From JADFOI01 sp965218935 (GTDB lineage Bacteria; Acidobacteriota; UBA6911; RPQK01; JADFOI01), in the NCBI GenBank assembly GCA_965218935.1, contig CBDCMH010000005.1, positions 62,001-126,000 on the forward strand: a stretch of DNA of 64,000 nt, written 5' to 3'. The notes below the pieces were generated by a model that was not told where the DNA came from, did no database searches, and saw only the letters and a list, made by a program, of their open reading frames with translations. Below, one piece after another: positions 34,031 through 43,005 of the stretch. Numbering within the stretch: the stretch's first letter is position 1; each line of letters starts with the position of its first letter. Made by a program: the position numbers and the translations under genes.

Positions 34031-36547
34031 ATGGTTTGTGGATCCTGTAAGATGGTGTCCATGACGAAGCAGGTATTGTCCACCTGGCTTCGGGACTATG
34101 ATCTTCACCGGGAGAACATTCGCCGAAGCTTCTTCGAGTCCCTGGACCCAGGTTCCGCTCTGAAGGCTCTGACGTTAGAGTTGGACCAACTCATTCGAAG
34201 GGTCAGCGAGCCTTATCTGAGCGATGGCCAGTTCTGCATCCTGGCGGTCGGGGGCTATGGTCGTGGAGAGCTCTATCCCTATTCCGATGTCGATCTTCTC
34301 TTGCTTTATCAGGAAGAGAACCGCTCTGAGAGCGAAACCTTGATCAAGAGCATGCTGCAGGATCTGTGGGATCTGAAATTGGATTTGGGCCAGCAGGTGT
34401 GGAGTCTGGAGGCTCTGGACTCAGCTGATCTGGCGGTGCAGGGATTGACCCTCACCCTCTTTGACGCCCGCTTTGTCGGTGGAAACGAAGAACTGGGACA
34501 AAGGCTCACCCAGGATCTGTTTCCTCGTTTCTTGAGAAGGAGAGACGAGGATCTGGCTCGCCGCATCGTCGATACGACGCGAGAGCGGCACGAAAAGTAT
34601 CGCAGCACCATTTATCAGTTGGAGCCGGACGTCAAGGAGGCTCCCGGAGGATTGCGTGATTTCCTGGTCGGACAGTGGTTACAGGACTTACAGAGGAAAC
34701 AGGGGTTCATCCCATACAGCGAAGAAGAAGTGAAGCTGGCTTGCCGCTTTCTCAAGCAGCTGCGCATGCTGCTTCATTTCCAGGTGGGACGCAATCACAA
34801 TCAGTTGACCCACCAGTTGCAGGAGCAGGTCGCTGAAAGGTTGGTCGACAACTCACAGGGCATCAAGTCCGGTGTTGAATCACTGATGAGCCGGTACTTC
34901 CTGGAGGCACGTGTGCTCCACCGTTTTTGCAAGCGGGGCCTGCATCTTTACCAACCTGCCCCCATCCTTTCGGGCATCGAACTGGATCAGGGTTCGAAGA
35001 TTGAGAGCGTAGAACAACTGCTTCAGATTTTTGTTGACTCACTCGCTCAGCAGCGACCGCTCGCGGACTCCACCCTGCAGGATATTTCAGCGGCCTTGCC
35101 AGAGTTTGCTCCAACCGTTGACTGCCCGGCCATACGGCCGATGGTTCGGGAAATCCTCCAACCCCGTCCCGGTTTGTATCGTGTTCTCAGCACGATGTAT
35201 GAACTGGGCGTTCTGGAGATGCTGTTTCCGGAGCTAACGGGGATCAAGGCGCGTCTGATTCGCGATTTTTATCACAAGTACACGGTCGACGAGCACAGTC
35301 TGCTGGCGATCCAGAGTGTGGAGAACCTTCTCACCCAGCGGGATCCTTCCGATTCCCGTTTCCACAGGCTTCTGGAGGAGATCGAGAAGCCTGATCTGCT
35401 GATTCTGGCGTTGCTTTTGCACGATGTGGGAAAGAGCCAGGAAGGCAGACACGCCGAGAGAAGCAGCCAGTTGGCGGAGGTTGCTCTGACGAGGTTCCAG
35501 TTTCCTCAAGAGGAGGCGGATACGATTGTGTTTTTGGTACGTCATCATCTGGTGATGTCGCAGATTGCCTTTCGGCGCGACATCGAAGATCACAAGGTGG
35601 TTCAACGTCTTACCGATCTAGCCGTCGACACGGAGCACCTGCGCCTCCTCTGCCTGCTCACATTCGCCGATATCAAGGCGGTAGCTCCGGAGACGCTCAA
35701 CGAGTGGAAGAAAGATCTCTTGTGGCAGCTCTATGTTGCCGCCTATCAGGAGCTGACTCTGGCTTACGGTCAGGAACGAATCCAGGAGCGGGACGTGGAA
35801 CGCCGGCTGCTGGAGAGTCTGCCCCAGGAGTTTGATCCTCGCGACTTTGAGCAATTTCTCAAAGGATTTCCCAAACGCTACCTGCGTGCCTGTCCCTGGT
35901 CGGAGATTCATGAGCATTATCGCCTGGCCAGTCGCCTGAGCTCATCGCAATCGATCCAGTTGCGCCTAAAGCAGCACCAAAACCATTATGAACTCTGCGT
36001 TGTGACTCCAGACCAATACGACTTGTTTGCCGAAATCGTCGGTGTTTTGTCCCATTTCGATATGAACATCCTCAAAGGGTATGGATTTGCCAATCACGAG
36101 AAGACGGTGTTGGACTTCTTTCAGTTCGACGATACGGCCGAAGTTTTTTCTCTGAATCCTTCTGAAGAAGAGCGTTTCCGCCAGCTATTGGTGCAGGTCA
36201 TAAGAAAAGAGGTTTCCGTCGAAAAGCTGGTGCAGAGCAAGGAGCACAGTCCTCTCTTTCGATCCTGGGCCCCGCAATTTCCGCCCACTGTTTTCTTTGC
36301 AGAGGAGCAGTCAAAGCGTTACTCTATCATGGAGATCGTAGCCCCCGACTCCATTGGCTTGCTCTACAGAATGGGCCGCGCGATTGCCGCCTTGCGCTGC
36401 AATATCGAGTTGGTTTTGATTTCAACGGAGGGAGGGAAGGCGGTCGACGTTTTCTATCTTACCTATGAGGGGAAAAAGCTGTCTTTGGAGTTGCGCAGCC
36501 GCTTGTCGCGCCGCGTGCTTGAAGCTTTGAAGCATGAGGAATCATGA
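34031..36547 (+). CDS. glnD: PII uridylyltransferase/uridylyl-removing enzyme
   Basis: Up to 838 residues; starts at 34052 and 34061 (MTKQVLSTWL) are also possible. Domains in order: nucleotidyltransferase (GGYGRGELYPYSDVDLLLL near residue 73), a GlnD-specific helical region, HD hydrolase domain (LLLHDVGKS... near residue 460), and two C-terminal ACT domains (VVTPDQYDLFAEIVGVL; IVAPDSIGLLYRMGRAI). It senses glutamine and modifies PII. It overlaps the PII gene by four bases (ATGA), so the modifier and its target are co-translated. Confidence 0.95.
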   Translation: MVCGSCKMVSMTKQVLSTWLRDYDLHRENIRRSFFESLDPGSALKALTLELDQLIRRVSEPYLSDGQFCILAVGGYGRGELYPYSDVDLLLLYQEENRSESETLIKSMLQDLWDLKLDLGQQVWSLEALDSADLAVQGLTLTLFDARFVGGNEELGQRLTQDLFPRFLRRRDEDLARRIVDTTRERHEKYRSTIYQLEPDVKEAPGGLRDFLVGQWLQDLQRKQGFIPYSEEEVKLACRFLKQLRMLLHFQVGRNHNQLTHQLQEQVAERLVDNSQGIKSGVESLMSRYFLEARVLHRFCKRGLHLYQPAPILSGIELDQGSKIESVEQLLQIFVDSLAQQRPLADSTLQDISAALPEFAPTVDCPAIRPMVREILQPRPGLYRVLSTMYELGVLEMLFPELTGIKARLIRDFYHKYTVDEHSLLAIQSVENLLTQRDPSDSRFHRLLEEIEKPDLLILALLLHDVGKSQEGRHAERSSQLAEVALTRFQFPQEEADTIVFLVRHHLVMSQIAFRRDIEDHKVVQRLTDLAVDTEHLRLLCLLTFADIKAVAPETLNEWKKDLLWQLYVAAYQELTLAYGQERIQERDVERRLLESLPQEFDPRDFEQFLKGFPKRYLRACPWSEIHEHYRLASRLSSSQSIQLRLKQHQNHYELCVVTPDQYDLFAEIVGVLSHFDMNILKGYGFANHEKTVLDFFQFDDTAEVFSLNPSEEERFRQLLVQVIRKEVSVEKLVQSKEHSPLFRSWAPQFPPTVFFAEEQSKRYSIMEIVAPDSIGLLYRMGRAIAALRCNIELVLISTEGGKAVDVFYLTYEGKKLSLELRSRLSRRVLEALKHEES

Positions 36548-36876
36548 AACTAATCGTTGCAGTCGTTCGTCCCAGCAAGCTTGAGGAAGTCAAGGATGCT
36601 CTGGCCCAGCTGCATATCTCCGGAATGACCATCAGCGAAGTCAGGGGACATGGTCGGCAAAAGGGCCACACGGCTATCTATCGAGGGAAGGAATACAGCA
36701 TCAGCCTGTTACCCAAGATGAAGATCGAGATCGTTCTTCCCGATGAGTTGGTGGACGAGACGATACGCGTCATAATGAAAACCGCCCGAACCGGTGAGAT
36801 TGGAGACGGCAGGGTCTTCGTTTTCCCGGCTGAGGAGGGTTACAACATACGCACCGGGGAAAAGGATGTCACTTAG
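36544..36876 (+). CDS. glnK: PII nitrogen regulatory protein
   Basis: 110 residues, the standard PII size. The T-loop is complete with the uridylylation site Tyr51 in RGKEYS, preceded by GRQKGH at 37-42; the ATP-binding TGEIGDGRVFV motif is at about 83-93. Whether it is GlnB or GlnK cannot be decided, as no amtB is adjacent. Its stop TAG (36874-36876) overlaps the terminal base of a MITE-like element. Confidence 0.95.
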   Translation: MKLIVAVVRPSKLEEVKDALAQLHISGMTISEVRGHGRQKGHTAIYRGKEYSISLLPKMKIEIVLPDELVDETIRVIMKTARTGEIGDGRVFVFPAEEGYNIRTGEKDVT

Positions 36877-37147
36877 TGCCTCGTTCCATAAATACGCTGA
36901 CGTTTGTGGCGAGCGCGACGGCGTCGAGTTCGCGAAGCGACGACGACGCGATGTCAGTGATATCGTGGAGGAGGAGCGACAAAGAAATCGATGCCGTCCC
37001 GCCGCCACCCTTCGGGCTGATGGGTGTTGCGGGCGACCTCTGCGTCGCTCATCGTCGCCGATGTCCCTGCATCGCCTTCTCCTTGCTCCTTGATCTCGCC
37101 TCGCAAGCCCCATCAGCAAACATCATCGTATTTATGGAGCGAGACAC
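36876..37147. repeat. MITE-like element R2 with 25-30 bp inverted ends
   Basis: The left end GTGCCTCGTTCCATAAATACG and the complement of the right end GTGTCTCGCTCCATAAATACG agree at 19 of 21 positions; similarity continues into TGA(C/T)GTTTG. About 272 bp with no ORF. Before the downstream IS inserted, it lay exactly between the TAG of the PII gene and the TAG of glnE on the opposite strand. Confidence 0.8.
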
Positions 37148-37151
37148 CTAG

Positions 37152-38596
37152 CAGCCCGTGGTGGAAGTACATTTTCTGAGCTCAGGTGGTACCCACCGGT
37201 GGAAGCAGCGAAGGGATCGCTGAGTTGGGTTTTTCGGGCCAAGCAGCCGGAATCAGTCCGAACAGGCCCTTAAGACGCTTGAACAGCGACAAAATCAGTA
37301 GCATCAGGGCGCAAATCCGCCCCTGCAGACCCCGCGGCGTTCCCACACCCAGGCTCTGACGCATCAGCATCCCCAGATTGAAGGCGCTCACCTGGATCAG
37401 CAGTCGCTTCAACACATTCTCATGTCCCCGGACATGCAGCCGTCTCATCCCTCCGCTCCCGTACAGATGCGCACAGGGTCGCTCCAGCTGCTCTCCTCGT
37501 TGCCGCAGCAGCCGCTGCCCTCGCTCTCCCCGGATGCGCCGCCGATTCGCATACACCGCTTCCTGCCCCTGCCGGTCTCCTCGCCAGCGTCGCTTCCCTC
37601 GCCTCGGTTCGCTCACATAGCTGCGCAGTCCCACCGCATCCAGGTCCACCATCCGCTGCGTGCTGTGATACCCCTTGTCGGCCACCACCTCTTCGATGCC
37701 TCGTCCCTCCGGCAGCGCTTGTTCCACCTTCTCGGCCGCTTCCGTCAGGGTCTTCACCATGGTCTGCGTGTCCCCTTGATCGGCTCCCTGTACCGTCACC
37801 GAGACAATCGCTCCGGTCTCCAGATCCACTGCATGCTCCGCCTTGTGCGCCAGGTGCGTCCGCCCGTCCTTCATTCTGGTAATCCGCGCATCCGCATCAT
37901 GCGGGTGCTTCCAAACCCGGTTCGATCCTTTGCCCGTGCGCTTGCGGTCCAGTTTGGCCAGATCTTCCCGTCGCGGCGTCTCAATCCCGGAGGCTTTCGC
38001 CAGCTCCATCAAAAACTCTTCATACCCCTGCTCGCTGTCCCGGCGCACGATGCTGCGCAGCGCTGCATTCGCTTCCAGCGTAGTGGCATCGATGCCGATC
38101 GTCTTGCCCCGCAGCAGGCCGCTCGCCCCGATCCGCTTCAGTACCCAGTCAAAGACTGCTTCGTGGGTAGCCACATCGATCAGTCGTCGGGTTCGGGAGA
38201 TCGTGGAGTGATCAGACGGCGACTCGCTCAGTTTCAATCCCAGAAACTCTCGCAGTGCCAGAGAATCAGCTGCTCTCCAGGCTATTCCTCGTTCCGATCC
38301 GATCCCTTCGAAATACCCCACCAGCAGCAGCCGAAAGTACACTCCCGGAGCCAGGCTCGGTCGCCCCATCTTGTCTGCATAGAACTTCGCACACAGTCCC
38401 TCCACGAAGTCGTCAAAGCCGTGTTCGTTGAAAAGGCCATTCAGTCTTTCGTAGAAGGGATGGCCGGCGGTGCGGGGCAGCTCACTGGTGGCGACCCACA
38501 GGTCTTCTTGCTGTCGACGTTTCTTTTTCCCCATTGCCATGGGGTCACTCTAGTGTCGCTGTGTGACCCCTTATCCTCGACTTTCACCACGGACTG
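37152..38596 (-). mobile_element. IS5/IS1182-like insertion sequence at the glnE stop codon
   Basis: 1,445 bp. Inverted ends CAGCCCGTGGTGGAAGT (left) and CAGTCCGTGGTGAAAGT (right, complement). A 4 bp target duplication CTAG is visible at 37148-37151 and 38597-38600. The target CTAG includes the glnE stop codon, which is kept, so no gene was broken. Confidence 0.92.
37182..38540 (-). CDS. DDE transposase of the IS5/IS1182 type
   Basis: 452 residues. An N-terminal DUF772-like domain (GRPSLAPGVYFRLLLVGYFEG) is followed by catalytic Asp in IGIDATTLEANA, and Asp in EEVVADKGYHS. The C-terminal arm holds a basic RRRIRGERG region where the catalytic Glu is expected. The frame is open and complete. 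It occupies nearly the whole IS. Confidence 0.9.
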   Translation of the reverse strand: MAMGKKKRRQQEDLWVATSELPRTAGHPFYERLNGLFNEHGFDDFVEGLCAKFYADKMGRPSLAPGVYFRLLLVGYFEGIGSERGIAWRAADSLALREFLGLKLSESPSDHSTISRTRRLIDVATHEAVFDWVLKRIGASGLLRGKTIGIDATTLEANAALRSIVRRDSEQGYEEFLMELAKASGIETPRREDLAKLDRKRTGKGSNRVWKHPHDADARITRMKDGRTHLAHKAEHAVDLETGAIVSVTVQGADQGDTQTMVKTLTEAAEKVEQALPEGRGIEEVVADKGYHSTQRMVDLDAVGLRSYVSEPRRGKRRWRGDRQGQEAVYANRRRIRGERGQRLLRQRGEQLERPCAHLYGSGGMRRLHVRGHENVLKRLLIQVSAFNLGMLMRQSLGVGTPRGLQGRICALMLLILSLFKRLKGLFGLIPAAWPEKPNSAIPSLLPPVGTT

Positions 38597-39766
38597 CTAG
38601 AGGGGCGAGAAGATGGTGTTGTAGATCCGACGGATCCTCCGGGTGTGGAATCGATACTGCTCAAGCAGGGCTTGGCCGGAGGAAAGTCCAAGAAATAGCG
38701 CCTGTCGTGTGTTTTCCTCGGGATTTCCTGAGATCGTATCGGTAGCGTACTCTTCTAACAATCTTTGCACTGTTTCCAGTCGGTTCAGAAAGGACAGACT
38801 CTCCCTCAGTGCGCCGGCGGTCTCAGAATCCAGGTGATTCGTCTTCTCCAGTTTTTCCAGAGCTCGGAAGGTTCCGTGTTCAGGCAGCCCGTGGCAGACT
38901 TGAAGGAATTGTGCGATGAATTGGATGTCGAGAAGACCACCCTGGCCGACCTTGAAGTTCAGACGCCCGCTCCTTTTCTCGGCCCCAATTTCTGTTTCTT
39001 TGCGGCGGCGAACATGGTCCAGGGTCCGGCGATCTTCCTCAGCGAGGGGCCGCTGCTGGCAGATTCGAGTGGCGTCGAGGCTGGCTCCTATTTCCACCAC
39101 AGGTCTCAACTTGACGTAGGCCAACCGCTCCCAGGATTGGGCACGGTCTTGGAAGTATTGCTGAAAGGCCCCGAGAGGAGTGGCCAGGGGACCTTTCTTA
39201 CCTTCCGGGCGGAGCCGGAAGTCCAGTTTGTAGGCGGGGCCGAATTCAGTGTACTGGTCCATCTCGTGGCACAGGTCGCGGACGAACTGGTTAAAGAGAC
39301 GAGAGTGACCCAGCGTGTTTTTCTCATCATAGACCAGAATGAGGTCCAGATCGGAGTGAAAAGTCAGCTCCTCGCCTCCCAGTTTGCCAAGTGCCATCAG
39401 CGCCCAGCTTGCAGATCGAAGTTGTGGAAATCCTTCCAGCAGGTAGTGTACGGTCCGGTCCAAACAGAGAACCGCCACTTGACTCAGAATGGGGCGAGTG
39501 GGCAGCGTCTGCGGTTCGAAGAGCTCATAAAGAGCGGTCTTGAACTCTTCTCTCCGCTTGAACAGCCGCAGAGCGAACTGGTAGTGCCGGGCTCCAGTGG
39601 TTTCCTGCTCGACGAGTTGTTCCAGCGCCGAGGATTCGGGGCGAGGAGGGGAGAGCAACAAAACGGAATCGAGCAATTCCGGGCTTTGTATGAGGGTTTC
39701 TGAAAGGAAATCTCCAGAGGCCAGGACCGGCAGCAGCCGTTTGCCAAACTCGCCGTTTTCAACCAT
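38597..39766 (-). CDS. glnE: GlnE C-terminal part (adenylyltransferase half), frameshifted from N-terminal part
   Basis: 389 codons from the first ATG, carrying the second nucleotidyltransferase domain of glutamine synthetase adenylyltransferase (ALGKLGGEELTFHSDLDLILVYD near residue 128) and the terminal helical domain. Homology extends upstream of this ATG in the same frame (RLDRFCDALGSRVNLYTEM), up to the point where the other half's frame continues. This indicates one ancestral gene with a single-base shift near 39820-39835. This half adds AMP to GlnA. No convincing ribosome-binding site precedes ATG 39766. The stop codon lies in the IS target CTAG. Confidence 0.88.
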   Translation of the reverse strand: MVENGEFGKRLLPVLASGDFLSETLIQSPELLDSVLLLSPPRPESSALEQLVEQETTGARHYQFALRLFKRREEFKTALYELFEPQTLPTRPILSQVAVLCLDRTVHYLLEGFPQLRSASWALMALGKLGGEELTFHSDLDLILVYDEKNTLGHSRLFNQFVRDLCHEMDQYTEFGPAYKLDFRLRPEGKKGPLATPLGAFQQYFQDRAQSWERLAYVKLRPVVEIGASLDATRICQQRPLAEEDRRTLDHVRRRKETEIGAEKRSGRLNFKVGQGGLLDIQFIAQFLQVCHGLPEHGTFRALEKLEKTNHLDSETAGALRESLSFLNRLETVQRLLEEYATDTISGNPEENTRQALFLGLSSGQALLEQYRFHTRRIRRIYNTIFSPL

Positions 39767-39800
39767 CTCTGTGTAGAGGTTGACTCTTGAACCGAGAGCA

Positions 39801-41519
39801 TCACAGAAACGGTCGAGCCGGGCGAATCATCTGAGGCGCCAGATTGGCCACCAGATTCCGCAGGCGTCCTGGAGAATAAGGATAGGCGGAGGATGCGGTC
39901 AGGAGTTGAAGGCCTTGCAAAAAGCCTTCAGGATCGGTGATTCCCTGTTCTTCCAGTTTCATGAGAGCGTCTTCCACGTTCAATTCCGGGCTGAGGACAA
40001 GCTCTGAGAGGGTAGTGGGCTCTTCAGCCATCTTGAAGAGGGACACAAAGATGCGATGAACTTCCCTTTCCTTTCGCTGCAGCTCCCGGGCAAGAGCGGG
40101 TCCGGCCGCCTGAAGAGACCCGTCGGGAGATTTCCATGAGTACCCCATGCGTCGAGCAAGGAGTTCGAATTCCCTCGAATCTTCGGGAAGACGGTGGGTT
40201 TGGAGGTCATAAACCAACTGCAGACGGTGTTCCAGACGTCGAAGGAAGAGGTAGGCCTCTTTCAGAGCCTGATGATCCCTCGAAGGGAGAAGCCCCTCGT
40301 CCAGAAGGGTGTCCAGGGTTTCCAGGGTGCCGGTATTTCGCAGTTCGGGGTTGGCTCCACCGTAAAGGAGCTGGAAAGTTTGGACAAAGAACTCGATTTC
40401 ACGAATTCCACCTCTTCCCAGTTTGATGTTTCGGCTCTGATCTTCCCCAACCAGCAGGCGGTCGATTCGCCGCTTGAGCCATCGAATCTCTTCAACTGCG
40501 GCCAGGTCCAGGTACTTCTTGTAGACGAATCCCTCCATGAGCCTCAGGAATTCAGCTCCCAGCTCCCGATCTCCGGCCACGCAGCGACACTTGAGAAAAG
40601 CCAGCCTCTCAGCGGTGCCGGCCCAGGTGTCATAGTAGTGGCGAGCCGCGGATAGGGAATAGACCATCTCACCGGACTGTCCCATCGGTCTCAGTCTCAA
40701 GTCCACTCGGTACAGGCGACCCTGGTCACTGAGCTCGCCTACATACTGGGTGAACTCCCGGGCAAATCGAAGCACGGAGTTCTTCCCTTCCTCTGAACGG
40801 CAGATGTAGACAAGGTCGATGTCGGAACTGAAATTCAGTTCCCGGCTCCCCAGTTTCCCCATGGCCAGAACCGCAAAGTCAGACTGAGAAGGGAGAAACC
40901 GAGGAGACAGCACCTGAAAGGCTCGTTGCAGAATAGCCTCCGCCAGGAACGAAATCTGCATGAGAACTCCTGGCAGCTCCACCCTGCCCAGGATATCTTG
41001 AGCGGCGATTCGCAGTGTCTCGCGACGGCGCACGCGGCGCAAGGCGTTGAAGATGCGATCCGTTTCCTCGAAAGGGCGAGCTGCTTCCTCGACCTCCCGG
41101 GAAAAGTATCTCTTGCCCTCAATTCGGTTCAGGCGATCGTCCTCCGACAGCCAGTAAAGGTATTCCGGGTTGCGAACCAGAGATTGGGCCAGAAAGGGTG
41201 AAGCGCCGAAGATTCCGAGCAGAGCCTCCAGTGCAGGAGGTTGCTCGCGGAAGTAAGACAAGAGGGCAAGGGGGCTGGGAGAGACCTCGAAATAGGCTGC
41301 GAGATGAAGAAGGGCTGCGTCGGGGTCCGGGGTCCGGGATATCGATTCGAGGAGAGAGTCGCTGAAATCAGCGAGCGGTTCCCGCTCACCCAGACTCTCG
41401 GCGATACTCTGCAGGTGGGAATCGGCTCTTTTGGGATTCTCGAATCCGAAATGGCGGAGGAAGCGGATCAACTTTCGACTGGACAGTTGAGAGGAGAGCA
41501 CAAGGTCACGGGCCTGCAT
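39801..41519 (-). CDS. glnE: GlnE N-terminal part (adenylyl-removing half), frameshifted
   Basis: 572 residues with the first nucleotidyltransferase domain (LAMGKLGSRELNFSSDIDLVYI near residue 230), which in GlnE removes AMP from glutamine synthetase, plus the linked helical domain. It ends with off-frame residues PARPFL and TGA immediately where the protein should continue as ARLDRFCDAL. Together the halves are about 970 residues, the usual GlnE length. Either a real pseudogenising shift, a programmed shift, or a sequence error. Start at ATG 41519 is tentative. Confidence 0.88.
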   Translation of the reverse strand: MQARDLVLSSQLSSRKLIRFLRHFGFENPKRADSHLQSIAESLGEREPLADFSDSLLESISRTPDPDAALLHLAAYFEVSPSPLALLSYFREQPPALEALLGIFGASPFLAQSLVRNPEYLYWLSEDDRLNRIEGKRYFSREVEEAARPFEETDRIFNALRRVRRRETLRIAAQDILGRVELPGVLMQISFLAEAILQRAFQVLSPRFLPSQSDFAVLAMGKLGSRELNFSSDIDLVYICRSEEGKNSVLRFAREFTQYVGELSDQGRLYRVDLRLRPMGQSGEMVYSLSAARHYYDTWAGTAERLAFLKCRCVAGDRELGAEFLRLMEGFVYKKYLDLAAVEEIRWLKRRIDRLLVGEDQSRNIKLGRGGIREIEFFVQTFQLLYGGANPELRNTGTLETLDTLLDEGLLPSRDHQALKEAYLFLRRLEHRLQLVYDLQTHRLPEDSREFELLARRMGYSWKSPDGSLQAAGPALARELQRKEREVHRIFVSLFKMAEEPTTLSELVLSPELNVEDALMKLEEQGITDPEGFLQGLQLLTASSAYPYSPGRLRNLVANLAPQMIRPARPFL

Positions 41520-41551
41520 GCAGGCGGCAATTGTACCAGAACTTCACGGAC

Positions 41552-41625
41552 TAGCCCGAATTATGCATAGGTTCTCGTTACGAAGCGACGAAAGCGCCGC
41601 CTTGACCAGGAGCGCCTGGGACACG
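41552..41625. repeat. R1 repeat, copy d (right end missing)
   Basis: Begins TAGCCCGAATTATGCATAGG then TTCTCGTTACGAAGCGACG, the R1 left end, but fades out near 41625 without the right inverted end. It lies between the divergent glnE and rmuC genes. The remainder to 41721 shows nothing clear. Confidence 0.78.
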
Positions 41626-41721
41626 ACCAGCCGATTGTCAGACTCTGTACGTATTCTGATGGGAGTACTTCCTTAAACAATAAGTACGAGGTGCAGCACT
41701 GCGCCGGAGAGGCATCAAGTC

Positions 41722-43005
41722 ATGGATTTTACGACCATCATCGTATTGGTATTGGGGATTGTCGCTGCTCATGCTCTGTTGTTCCTGCTCCTCAAGAACA
41801 AACTGCGTGAGCTTTTTAATTTTCTCGCCAACGAGGCCCTGGTCCGGAACAATCAGAATTTCGTGCAAATGGCCAACGCCACTCTGGAGAAGTTTCAGAC
41901 CCAGGCCAAGGGCGAACTGGCCCTGAAGCAACAGGCCATCCAGGAGTTGGTAAGCCCCCTGAAACAGGCCCTTGAAAAACATGAAAAGCAGGCCGTCGAG
42001 ATGGAAAAGAAGCGCGAGCAGGCCTATGGGGGATTGCGCCAGTATCTGGATGACGTGGTGCAGACCCAGAGTCAGCTCAGAAAGGAAACCGGCAATCTGG
42101 CCAAGTCTTTGAGCGCTTCCCATGTCCGGGGTAAGTGGGGAGAGATGAGTCTGAGGCGGGTCGTGGAAATGGCCGGTCTGGTGGAGCATTGCGACTTTAA
42201 GACTCAGCAATCGCTACCGGGGGAGGACTCTCGTCTGAGACCCGACCTGATCGTCTATCTTCCCAGCCAGCGGCAAATCGTGATCGACGCCAAGGCGCCG
42301 CTCGACTCCTACCTGCAGGCTGTCGAAACCGAGGAAGAGGAAAAGAGAAAGAGTCTAATGACCGAGCACTCCCGACACCTGGAGCGTCACATTACCTTAT
42401 TGGGCAGCAAGGCCTATTGGGACCAGCTGGAAGAGAGCCCTGAATTCGTGGTGCTTTACATTCCTCTGGAGAGTCTCTTTAGTGAGGCCCTTCGCCATAG
42501 TCCCGACCTGCTGGAAAAAAGCACCCAGAAGAGGGTCATCCTGGCAACGCCTACCACCTTGATGGCTTTGCTCAAAGCGGTCGATTACGGGTGGAGACAA
42601 GAAAAGCTGGCCCACAACGCCGAAGAAATCTCGACCATGGGAAAGGAACTCTACGACCGGCTTTTCAAGCTATCCGAACACTTTGCCAGGCTCGGAACCA
42701 GTCTGGATCGGGCGGTTCAGGCCTATAACGAAACCGCCGGATCGTTTGAGCAGCGCGTCTTCGTGCAGGCCCGGCGCTTTAAGGAACTGGGTGTTCCCGC
42801 CAAGGAGGACATCCCCGAGATCACCTGGATCGATCGGACTTCCCGCCAACTTCAGCGCAGCGAACTTGTGGCCAAGCCGGACACAGCCGGCAGACCGGCT
42901 GAAATTCAAAATTCCAAATCCCAAATTCCAAACAAATCCAAAATCTCAAATGAAGTTACCCCGCTTTGGTGGACAGTTTCTAGTTTGGGACTGCAGGTAA
43001 CGTAG
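41722..43005 (+). CDS. rmuC: DNA recombination protein RmuC, tail replaced by IS sequence
   Basis: 427 residues. An N-terminal membrane helix (residues 5-25) is followed by a coiled-coil region (about 40-110) and the RmuC nuclease-like domain (GKWGEMSLRRVVEMAGL; VIDAKAPLDSYL; LATPTTLMALLKAV). RmuC limits recombination at inverted repeats. The last about 40 residues are low complexity (EIQNSKSQIPN...) encoded by AAATTCCAAAT repeats. The final 11 or so come from the IS3 element. Removing the IS and one target copy restores a frame ending SNPKFQTSSKS about 27 bp beyond, so the conserved domain is intact. Confidence 0.9.
   Translation: MDFTTIIVLVLGIVAAHALLFLLLKNKLRELFNFLANEALVRNNQNFVQMANATLEKFQTQAKGELALKQQAIQELVSPLKQALEKHEKQAVEMEKKREQAYGGLRQYLDDVVQTQSQLRKETGNLAKSLSASHVRGKWGEMSLRRVVEMAGLVEHCDFKTQQSLPGEDSRLRPDLIVYLPSQRQIVIDAKAPLDSYLQAVETEEEEKRKSLMTEHSRHLERHITLLGSKAYWDQLEESPEFVVLYIPLESLFSEALRHSPDLLEKSTQKRVILATPTTLMALLKAVDYGWRQEKLAHNAEEISTMGKELYDRLFKLSEHFARLGTSLDRAVQAYNETAGSFEQRVFVQARRFKELGVPAKEDIPEITWIDRTSRQLQRSELVAKPDTAGRPAEIQNSKSQIPNKSKISNEVTPLWWTVSSLGLQVT
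42900..42950. repeat. AAATTCCAAAT-type simple repeat, left part
   Basis: Array of degenerate ATTCCAAATCC units inside the 3' end of rmuC, interrupted by the IS3 element and continuing at 44198-44290. The A-rich composition is unlike the flanking coding DNA. Confidence 0.75.
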
